Shown piece after piece: positions 11,464-20,184 of a DNA stretch of 64,000 nt (position 1 is the first letter of the stretch; the number at the start of each line of letters is the position of its first letter). This stretch comes from Brachypterus glaber (Eukaryota; Arthropoda; Insecta; Coleoptera; Kateretidae). The stretch covers positions 1,240,001 through 1,304,000 of the forward strand of contig OY294047.1 in assembly GCA_958510825.1 (NCBI GenBank). The letters run 5' to 3'. The notes beneath the pieces were generated by a model. The model made no database searches and was not told where the DNA came from. It worked only from the letters and a program-made list of their open reading frames with translations. A program made the translations under genes and the position numbers.

Positions 11464-11814
11464 TATTATATAGTGTTTGATTGTTTAAAATAGAACAAAT
11501 TGTATATGATACACGAACGAACTGTTTTTAGGAGCGACATTATTTTTCGTTCTGGAATAACGTTATTTTAACGTTTATTGTATCCGCGTTATAAAATAGT
11601 GAAAACCCAGATTAGGTTAAATTAGGCTATTATCATAGGGAAATGTGTTGGGTCCTTTACGTGATCCTTGTTTATTGGAAATAGGCAACAGCCAATTACT
11701 TTTAAGTATGGGAAAAGTTATGTAATTTTAAATTAGATCTGGTACATTAACCTATTTAAGGGTAGTTTTATAATATTAGACTTAAAAATAACCGTATAGG
11801 GTTATTGAAAAACG

Positions 11815-12015
11815 AACACATTTAAAAAAAAAATTAAAAATTATTAAATGTATGGTCAAATAGAGGGTTTTATTTGCTTTAACATGTATCATGTATCACA
11901 CAACAACCTATTTCATAAAAAAAAATCGCCTAATGACCTAAAAATACATAAAATGCCAAAAGGTAGTTTAAGTTTTTTATTTAAGAGTTCCAAATTTGGA
12001 GTCGATGTCCCAGCT
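11815..12015. mobile_element. Decayed arm of the 8552-9274 MITE family
   Basis: GGTAGTTTAAGTTTTTTATT, TAAGAGTTCCAAATTTGGAG and TCGATGTCCCAGCTGTA parallel 9165-9230. The other arm is absent. Confidence 0.5.
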
Positions 12016-12601
12016 GTATAGAAGAAAAATAAACCATAGAAAAAATTGTTATCTCTCCAAAATATACATTTATTGTCTATTAAACAAACATTACAGCGAC
12101 AATTGTTTCGACTTTTTTAACATAAAGTCATTTTCAAGCTACAAATAATAAAAAATTAGGTTGAAAATGGTACAATTCCTTTTAGAAAAACTTACTTTTT
12201 AAATTTATAAACAAATTAACTTGAGTACACATTATTAGAAATGTCATACTGACCTTAACAATATTATTTTTATAAAATCTTAAAAATTAAACAAAAAGAA
12301 AACTACAATAAGTTAAAATAAAATAAATTAATGAAATCTAAAATTTAAAATTGAATAAAAATCTGGGACATCTAACATAAAGTAATCCAAACTATATTTG
12401 AAACAGACTAAAGGAATTATCTTTAAACTGCAAAAAAGTAGTTGAACATAAAAAAGGAAAAAGATTAATTTATATTCAACTTGGTAATTGGAATAAAATT
12501 GGAGAGGTGGCAGCAAATTCATACCTAAAACTCAAAAACAAACCAAAAAGGGACAAATTTTTTTTGGAAAAATTATTAAACAAAAATATTTATTCCAAAG
12601 A
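12016..12601 (-). mobile_element. Probable 3' non-coding part of the Penelope-like element
   Basis: Lies directly downstream of the GIY-YIG frame on the minus strand. Near 12090-12145 (minus strand) it reads TTGAAAATGACTTTATG then AAAGTCGAAAC, a stem-like block of the kind often found in Penelope-type terminal repeats. There is no gene in it and the boundary is a guess. Confidence 0.4.
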
Positions 12602-13129
12602 TTAATGCTCTGTAAGGGGACAGGCAACAATCTCCGGTCTAACATTTAAAACATTATTGTAAACATAAATATTCAAAAAATCTATTTGTTCATTAACTAA
12701 CCTATCCCTATGAAACTTTTTGTTGTACAAAATGGCAAATTGTTCTATCAGATCTGTAACTCTATCGTTCCTAAAAATATGCAAAACACTTACTTCATTT
12801 TCATAGTCATGGTTGTTGCACAACACATGGTTGGCAAAGTTGGACTTATAGTTCAGACCTGCTAGATCAATATTATTTGCACGTAGTAAACGAAAGTGTT
12901 CGTTGGTTCTTATGCAGATTTTTCGATAACTACGGCCTATGTAAAAGCTATCACAGGAACAGGTCAGTTTATAAACGCCGCTCCTTTCCAAAGGATTAAT
13001 TTTGTCCTTTTTATGGGATAATAGGAGGTTGAGGTTAGAGGGGGCTGAAAAGGACACGGAAATTTTAAATTGTGATAAGAGTTTTTTGATTTTTAAAGAA
13101 GGGGGGCCTATGTATGGAATAATTTCTAC
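12602..13129 (-). pseudogene. Penelope-like element, GIY-YIG endonuclease remnant
   Basis: The frame is open from a stop at 13130-13132 to the stop at 12602, about 175 codons. It begins with a linker (PYIGPPSLKIKKLL) typical of the region just after the reverse transcriptase in Penelope-like elements. It then has the endonuclease: SGVYKLTCSCDSFYIGRS (GVY in place of GIY, YIG kept), a basic RTNEHFRLL segment, and SNFANHVLCNNHDY, the Cys/His block seen in this family. In life the domain nicks DNA for retrotransposition. The reverse transcriptase that should precede it is missing, so this is a 5'-truncated, dead copy. Identity of domain and family is well supported; clade is not. Confidence 0.8.
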
Positions 13130-13276
13130 TCAAAATTACTGGAAATCTAGCACAAGCTTATGACTATTCGGGACCCCTAGCGACTATCTTAAGATACGTA
13201 ATTACGTATCAATAAATAATAATAATAATAAATTTAGATATTCCTATGACTTAACATTTCTTAAACTACAGTATAA

Positions 13277-13547
13277 GCTCGATAATGTGAACATGTTTAT
13301 ATGTAAATTATTCTTTTTTGTGAACACAGAATTTTTTCTATTCACTTCTCTTAATGTGAAATCGTAAACTCTCTTTCTCGTGAACTCACGTTTGATGTTC
13401 ACATTACAGAGAAGTTAATGAAGGGTGGTGAAGTTATAACGGTTTAAAAAGTGTCCGGTTTTTGGGTTTTTGGGCCACCCTGTAGAAAATATTTTGTGTT
13501 CACAAAACCGAATAGTTCACATATACGCATTGTTCACATTATCGAGC
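13277..13547. mobile_element. 271-bp MITE with TAA target duplication
   Basis: TIRs GCTCGATAATGTGAACA and complement, flanked by TAA at 13274-13276 and 13548-13550. The interior repeats GTGAAC/GTTCAC about eight times. The 3-bp TAA duplication suggests the PIF/Harbinger group. Confidence 0.75.
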
Positions 13548-13550
13548 TAA

Positions 13551-13597
13551 GGGAACGTTCAAGTATTACGTAACGCAAATTTTGATCATTTTGGACA
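13551..13597 (+). mobile_element. Solo left end of Harbinger-like MITE
   Basis: GGGAACGTTCAAGTATTACG and following bases equal the left end of the element at 50614. It joins directly to the mini-me-like copy at 13598, and no right end follows. Confidence 0.7.
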
Positions 13598-13998
13598 AAC
13601 TAGGTGTTTTGTTTGATTTTAAATTCTGTATCTTTAAAACATTATATTCTAGCAAAAAACTGTATCTAAAATTTTTTATAGGGCTTAAAAAGAGCTTCTA
13701 TTTAAAATATAATTTTTTGAAATCGGGTTATAAATATGTGAGATATGCTAAAAAACCTTTTACTACTTTAAACGCCAATATCTCGAAAACAATGCGTTTT
13801 AGGAAAACGTTGTTTATAACATTTTTTGACCAATTTAAAATTATCTTTTATATAAGTTCTAAATTAACCAAATACAATAATAATTGCCTTAATTATAAAC
13901 AAAAAACGCTAAAAATAGGAGTTTTACCCTATTTTTACCCCCTTACCCTCAATCGTTTACCAGTCGATATCTCATGTAGAAATGGAGAGTTTTTAGAC

Positions 13999-14040
<42 letters not shown>

Positions 14041-14155
14041 GGACGCAAAATTGATTTCGATTCAGAATATGAAAAAAACGTGATCAAAGATTTTGACTTT
14101 TCGGCGAAGATTTCAATACATCGGCACTCTTAGTAGCACTAAGTGCCGATGTAAT
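13598..14155 (+). mobile_element. Mini-me-like element, copy 2 (5'-truncated)
   Basis: Same body as 6210-7104, with a short (GACA)n run at 14001-14043 and the same end ACTAAGTGCCGATGTAAT. The first ~60 bp of the element are replaced by the Harbinger-like end. The apparent 183-codon frame is non-coding repeat and is not kept in copy 1. Confidence 0.75.
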
Positions 14156-15532
14156 TTTAAATAAAATGTAAAAAAATCCATCCATATTTAATAAAAAAGT
14201 CTCTTGAAACTTTTCTTTGATGAAGTTTTTATCTTTACAAGGAAAACGATTTATAAACAATGAAATATTTCTGCTTCACAAAAAGTGTAAAATTTTCCGA
14301 ACTAAGCTTCCCAAAGTATAGATATCAATCATCCATTATGTAGCCGAGTAAGTCATATTTTATTTATTATTTATGAATAATATACAGCCAGGGCCAATAA
14401 GTATTGTGTTAAAAAGTTTTTCAACAAAATTCAATAAATATCCTTTTATATTTTTGTTGTCAACTCTGATATAATTTTTAACTTCTAATAGGTACTGGCC
14501 ATAGCATTACAGATAAAAGCATATAAATAACTTAGGAAGGTAAAGTTCAAAATATTACTTTGTTAGGAAAAAGTCATTTTTATTTCATTGATTCTAAAAG
14601 GGACACTTTTTGTTTATCTTTTGCGGGCCAACCAAAGATTTCTAAGTTTTTGTTTTAAATCAGATGCTTTACCTTTACTGTAATATTTATTTAAAAAATA
14701 CGCCTCGTGTCCCAGGAAACCAAAAGACTTTTTTTGACGTCAGTAATTTGGCATTAACTGACCTACATGGCGTCATATTATGACGTCTTGCCGTCGTCCC
14801 AGTGACGTGCATAAGTCACTTTATAATGCAAAAAATATAGAGACTTTTAATGTAGTGTAAGCAACGAATTCCCTTGTAACGTAAGCAACATATATTTCAT
14901 CTTTAATACATAATTCAGCAACTGTTAAAATTTTTAAACATTTTAGCCTGACTTCTAAACCATTTTCAAATGCACATTTAGTTTTAAAAATATTTTATAC
15001 TCTGGAATAGAAAAGAAAATTAAAGATACATGTACTTAAGTCAAAATCTACATCACAAAATGTAACGTAGGCAACATTAAATAAAATTATAAATTTATCA
15101 CAAATTAAACTTATTATACTAATTATAAATATATGTTTTGTTACTTTGTTATTTACTAAAAATTAATATTGTATTTAAATATAATGTCTTTTAATATAAT
15201 TAACAAATTTATACATTTAAAAGTTAAAACAGGCGTAAGTTGTAACGTAAGCAACGCTGGAATTACCCGGCAATAATTGTGACACCCGGTATACCTATCC
15301 GAATTATTTCGAGAAGCATTAGTACGTGATACTTTGCGAATGAGGGCAAAAAAGGAAAATTGGTTTGCGTCAGCAGGGGACATATACCGGTTGTTAGTGT
15401 TTGTGATCTAATTATATTGGGTCATAAAGGGATCTACATGCAGGAAAAAGGTTTGACTTGCAAAAAACAAAAACAAATGTGAACTGAATAACAAAAAAAT
15501 AAAATATGTATATAAATTATGCTGACAGTAAA
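14156..15532. other. No gene; recurring TGTAACGTAAGCAAC motif
   Basis: The motif (with small variants) occurs at about 14852, 14875, 15060 and 15240, so the last three are about 180 bp apart. 14570-14625 (AAAAGGGACACTTTTTGTTT) recurs at about 56825 and 57300. No coding signal is convincing. Confidence 0.45.
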
Positions 15533-15660
15533 TAGTATATTCTATAACTAGTATGGAATAGAAAATATTTATGCGCGAACGGAAGGTTTGGCATACTTGA
15601 GCGGATGAAATTCACCCGCTCAAGTTCGGTTTGTGCACCATTTATACTCGCGCTGACTCG
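15533..15660. mobile_element. Hairpin-ended repeat H2, copy 1
   Basis: TAGTATATTCTATAACTAGT followed by an inverted GAGCGG...CCGCTC hairpin. The opening recurs at 17088. It resembles the TAGTATATTAAAG end of family H1, which suggests a related mechanism. Confidence 0.55.
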
Positions 15661-15939
15661 TCATTTTCAATAGGGTATTTCTAATCGTTGATTTTTCAAG
15701 GGGGTAATCTATTAGTTAAAATATATTAAAATTTTTATTTATGTTTTAATAAAAAACACCAAACTAAATTGTTTAGAATTTAGAGCTTAATTAAAAAATA
15801 TCAATAACTAACAACCGGAAATTGCCGATAAGAGGTCCGCCTCACATATGTTGAAAAACGTCTATATTACTATTACCTTTTTTAAAACTTAAAAAAGCGG
15901 GTTGCGAACTTTTAAAACAAGGGTGTGGTTTTTCCCTTA

Positions 15940-16364
15940 CACGGAAAGAAATTAGTGGGCTTTGCGCTATACATTATAAGATATTTGGTAACAGTGGCAA
16001 ATTATAGTGATTTAAGCTATAGATTATAAGGGACACAATAACTAATAATGTTAAAAATAAATTGGAAACGATTATATATATTACAGACACGATTATATTT
16101 ATTACAGGCACTATTATAAATTTACAGAAATTTTATTATATTATAAAAATTATTAGCACGGACAATAATTAAATCTATTTAAGCTATAAATGCCATACTA
16201 TTTGTTATATTTTATTATTCACTAAACAATTAAAGTATTTCATATAAATTTTTACACTGACTGCCATAATTGTAGGAGAAAGCCTTGTATTTATATAATA
16301 AGCGATTATAATTTGCTTGGTATGTGTGTTATAGCGCTCCTAGCTATAATTTTTTTTTTCCGTG
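15940..16364 (-). mobile_element. Tc1/mariner-type MITE (CACGGAAA family), copy 1
   Basis: TIRs CACGGAAAGAAA and TTTTTTCCGTG with TA on both sides (15938 and 16365). 425 bp, non-coding, close to the copies at 18967, 24780 and 54507 but inverted relative to them. Confidence 0.85.
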
Positions 16365-16369
16365 TATAT

Positions 16370-17085
16370 CTCGGGAAAATATTTTTGAATTCAAATCTGT
16401 TTTCATGGAATTTAATGAGTATTAAATATCAAATAAATTGAGCTATTAAACAATTTAAAAGCTTTAGTATTAACTGAGTATTGTGCATTCAAAAAAAGTT
16501 TTTTCAGTTTTTTGCACTTTTTTTAAAAATCGTTAAAGATATCTAAAAAAAACTAAACATTTTTAAAATCTACGTGAAAAATTGCATCTTTTAGATTCAT
16601 AATGTTCCTGAAAAAAAAAATTTAGGGCTGAAAATAATATTTAATTTTTTTTCAAAAAATCAGTAGCATAATTCTCAGAACTCAGACAAAAAGTGCAAGA
16701 AATGGAAGTCAAATTCGCGTTCAGCATCAAAAAGTTAATCGAAAATGATATATCAGACAAACTTGAGAAATACTTTTTTTTGTCGACCAGTGTTATTATT
16801 CCAGATATTCCAGATTACCCTTTTATTATTCTCTTAGCAGCTGTATCAGGTTTAACTAAAGTACTTATATTTACTTGAGGTTTAATTTTCGTTTGGGATA
16901 TAATTAGGGATGAGGGAAAACAAGTTAAAAAATAATAAAAAAGTCAAAGCAATTTTAACTGCGGTAGTTGTGGAATTAAATCTTTTTAATAACCTAGGAT
17001 AATTTAATAAAGAGGAAATTGAAATAAATGGTGTAAGGTCGTAAATATTTATATTCTGGATATTTTGAACGAGAACTTTTTTATA
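16370..17085. other. No gene recognised
   Basis: A 61-codon frame at 16693-16878 (KLEKYFFLSTSVIIPDIPDY in part) has no recognisable family and ordinary AT bias. I see nothing to support a gene. Confidence 0.5.
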
Positions 17086-17250
17086 GAATAGTATATTCTA
17101 TAACTAGTATGGAATAGACAATATTCCGCGCGAGCGGAAAGTTTGTCATACGAGCCGGCAGGCGAGTATGACGGTCCCGCGAGCGCGGAATGACTATTCC
17201 ATACGTGTTGTAGACTATACTTTTTCTTCGACTGCAAATATGAAACACTG
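17086..17250. mobile_element. Hairpin-ended repeat H2, copy 2
   Basis: TAGTATATTCTATAACTAGT, then a long GC-rich nested hairpin: TATGGAATAGACAATATTCC pairs with GGAATGACTATTCCATA and CATACGAGCC with its inverse. It ends at GACTATACTTTTTCTTCGAC. The same ACTTTTTCTACGACTG junction occurs at 31849 and 3606. Confidence 0.6.
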
Positions 17251-17450
17251 TATGGCTTTAAACTGTGGACAAGGTTAAAAACCATATTTTTTGTGACTCG
17301 ATATTGTAAATGCAACAAAACACATATTTTTAAATAAAGCAATTAATTTTATTTAATAATTTTATCAAATCAGTACTTAAAAAAGATTTTTATTTAAATT
17401 TAGCACATATTTACAAATTATAATGCAAAAATTGAAGGTTTTGTCAGATT

Positions 17451-17803
17451 GTTGTGACAGATATCAGGTTTAAATATTTAACAATAGATGGAGCAGTTTT
17501 AGTTTTTTGAACTAAATTGATAAAAAACTGGTCAAATATTAAGAAAAACTAATAAACTTTATGTAATTTTAACGCAAAACTTTAAATTGCATTAAGTTAT
17601 TCAATATTTCATGGTAAAATATATATATTTTTGCTAATTTTGCTACAGTTTTCTTTACTTTTATAAACAAGAGATGGCACTACATGTGCTCATTCTAACA
17701 CTTGATACGGAATATTCATACCGTATCTAGAGCTAGAATGGATTCATTCTGTGTTTGAAAAGTGTGTGTATTTGCTTACATTCTAAAGCAGTCGTAGAAA
17801 AAG
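17451..17803 (-). repeat. Inverted partner of 3608-3953
   Basis: Reverse complement of the repeat near 3.6 kb over its full length, including the CGGAATATTCATACCGTATC core. Few differences are visible. Confidence 0.8.
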
Positions 17804-17929
17804 ATGTTTCATTATAATACACGGTAAAAAATTAATGATAAATAATGTAAAATTACCTAATTTACATAGTTTACTGAGTAATTTTACTATACTTGACTAC
17901 ATTTTGAAAAAAAAAACAAATTGACAATG

Positions 17930-18392
17930 ATTTCACAGGCTCACAAAAAAAAATTGTCTGTGCTGGGGTTGAGACCCACCTATTCTTATGCATTTTAGGT
18001 TGCTGAACACGAATCGGTCATAAAAAAGCACTTCATGGGCCTTTTTTATGACAGATTCATCTTCAGCATCAAAAAATGAATAAGAATAGGTGCGTCTCAA
18101 CCAACTAACTAATAACTATTCTTTCTAGAATAGGCATACCGTTAAAATAAAGCATCGCCAACATCTCGGTTTGTTTGTAAACAAATAGTAGGTATATTCA
18201 GGCCTGAACAATAACAATTACCAGTAACTGGTATTGTTGTCTCTGTTAGAACAAATATGTGCGAGTAAGACAGACGAATGTTTATGTTGCCGACGTTTTT
18301 GTCACTTTTTACGAATGAAATGCCTATTATAGAGAGAAGAGTTATTAGTTCGTTGGTCTCAACCTCAGCACAGACAACTTTTTTTTGTGGGC
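17930..18392. mobile_element. Foldback element interrupted by a hAT MITE
   Basis: The left arm TTGTCTGTGCTGGGGTTGAG with CACCTATTCTTATGCATTTT pairs with ATGAATAAGAATAGGTG on the right. The right arm is then split by the hAT MITE (18102-18355) and resumes as CTCAGCACAGACAACTTT. Removing the insertion restores a continuous palindrome. Confidence 0.8.
18102..18355. mobile_element. hAT-type MITE, copy A
   Basis: 254 bp with TIRs CAACTAACTAATAACT and complement of CAACGAACTAATAACTC. The 8-bp duplication GTCTCAAC is perfect at 18094-18101 and 18356-18363. The 90-codon minus-strand frame overlapping it recurs only because the element recurs. Confidence 0.92.
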
Positions 18393-18410
18393 CTTTATAA
18401 GGCATACGGA

Positions 18411-18594
18411 ACATTAATTAAATCTATTTAAGCTATTTATTATATTTTATGATTCATTAAACATATAAAGTATTTCGTATAATTTTTTACACTGAATGCC
18501 ATAATTGTAACAGGAGGCCTTATATTTATATAATAAGCGATTATAATTTGCTTGGTATATGTCTTATAACACTCTTAGCTAATTTTTTTCCGTG
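18411..18594 (-). mobile_element. Truncated CACGGAAA MITE
   Basis: Only the last 184 bp (AATCTATTTAAGCTA to TTTTTTTCCGTG) of the 424-bp element are present. 18595-18966 holds nothing I can identify. Confidence 0.8.
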
Positions 18595-18966
18595 TATAAT
18601 CTATATCTGAAATATAGATACTGATTTGATTCTCAAGATCTTAAGAAACCTGATTTTAAATTTTATATGCATATTTGCAAAACACGTTCCATTATTCTGA
18701 AATTAAATGTTGACAAAAAAATCATCTACTTATCTAAAGTTGCAAGTTGTAACGCAGCGTTATACAAGTTTAGTATGGAACTCAAAGTGGCATGAAGTTT
18801 GTTTCTAAAAGTTTCAAACAACTTATTGTAATGTAAAATGGTATAAAATCCTTGATAAGTCGTGTGAAATTCAAAGACTTCTTGACTTGTTAAGAATCTT
18901 GATTATTATGCTTTCTGTCTGAAACAGTTTTAGCCAATAACTTTTAAGTAAAAACATTTTGTTATA

Positions 18967-19390
18967 CACGGAAAAAAAAATTATAGCTAGGAGCGCTATA
19001 ACACACATACCAAGCAAATTATAATCACTTATTATATAAATACAAGGCTTTCTCTTACAATTATGGCAGTCAGTGTAAAAATTTATATGAAATACTTTAA
19101 TTGTTTAGTGAATAATAAAATATAACAAATAGTATGGCATTTATAGCTTAAATAGATTTAATTATTGTCCGTGCTAATAATTTTTATAATATAATAAAAT
19201 TTCTGTAAATTTATAATAGTGCCTGTAATAAATATAATCGTGTCTGTAATATATATAATCGTTTCCAATTTATTTTTAACATTATTAGTTATTGTGTCCC
19301 TTATAATCTATAGCTTAAATCACTATAATTTGCCACTGTTACCAAATATCTTATAATGTATAGCGCAGAGCCCACTAATTTCTTTCCGTG
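18967..19390 (+). mobile_element. Tc1/mariner-type MITE (CACGGAAA family), copy 2
   Basis: 424 bp, TIRs CACGGAAAAAAA and TTTCTTTCCGTG, TA duplication at 18965 and 19391. Nearly identical to 24780-25200 and 54507-54929. Confidence 0.9.
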
Positions 19391-19410
19391 TACACATGTA
19401 TTAGGGTGGT

Positions 19411-19818
19411 CAAACCAGTTTTTTTTTTAATTTATTTATTTAGTCATTTTGTATTACAGATTCATGGAGAGCCCCAAATAGGCTTTATTCTTGTGTTATA
19501 TGGCCACTTTTTTAAATAGAAATAAAAATATTTAAAATCTTAGCTATTTTACATTTTTTTTACATCAAACACTTCAAAGTAGTTCTAAAATCATATTTGG
19601 AATCAGCATACACTGACTTGTAATCTTGGATACTTTTTATAAAAAACAGTTAAAAATAACAAAAAATCCAATTTTTTTTAATTTAAGGGTGAGTCACCAT
19701 TGTTGACCTTGGCAGCACCTTCTAGTTATGTTAAAAGAATATTATTTGCCAGTACCGCGGTGTAACACTGTAACACAAAATAAAAGACGGTTTAATCTAA
19801 AAATACAAATAGGTTTAA
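19411..19818. mobile_element. Left part of an older TIR element split by piggyBac
   Basis: Starts AGGGTGGTCAAACCAG. The complement of a similar end (TTTTTTGGACCACCCTA) is at 23657-23673 beyond piggyBac. AAAGACGGTTTAAT (19785) is mirrored by ATTAAACCGTCTTT (23343). The stretch 19432-19495 (ATGGAGAGCCCCAAATAGGC) resembles a LINE tail also found at 38704. Confidence 0.5.
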
Positions 19819-19850
19819 CCCGGCATGGTCACCGGGGGTCCACTGGACCC
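19819..19850 (+). promoter_or_regulatory. piggyBac left TIR and subterminal palindrome
   Basis: CCCGGCATGGTCACC then GGGGTCCACTGGACCCC. TGGTCAC plus a GGGGTC/GACCCC palindrome is the element repeated at the right end, and is the likely transposase-binding unit. Confidence 0.8.
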
Positions 19851-20011
19851 CAGGCAATTTGAAAGTACTGTAGTTGCAAGGTATCGATTCAAAATGGAAT
19901 TAGTGGCGCCATCTGTTGTTGCTGGGAGTCCCAACAATGATATAGGCTAGTTTTGGAATGCCATTGTTGTGTCAGTGCGTCGGTAGACATTGTCGAGTGC
20001 AAACGTTTTTT

Positions 20012-20046
20012 TGTTGGGGTCTGACAGACCCCCTGTGACCATAACG
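20012..20046 (+). promoter_or_regulatory. Internal piggyBac palindrome repeat
   Basis: GGGGTCTGACAGACCCC followed by CTGTGACCATAACG. It matches the right-end unit at 23196-23226 (GGGGTCTGGGGGACCCC, then GTGTGACCATTACG) in the same orientation. It sits between the left TIR and the start codon, so it could serve in binding or promoter control. Confidence 0.7.
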
Positions 20047-20184
20047 TTGAAAAAAAAAATTTGATAGTAAATTTTTTTTGGACGCGTAGTGTTCGCATAG
20101 TGGACGCATACATGTAAGTATATGTGTACGAATAGCTAGAATTTTTTTCCTAACCTAAAAATAATTTTTCTCGTGTATATTCAG

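Noticed and set aside
12090..12145. Hammerhead ribozyme in the Penelope-like 3' region
   Set aside because: A GTCGAAAC block is present, but the CTGATGA core is not; the structure is not supported.
13582..14133. 183-codon frame
   Set aside because: It crosses the mini-me body and its GACA array; the homologous sequence at 6226 is broken in frame.
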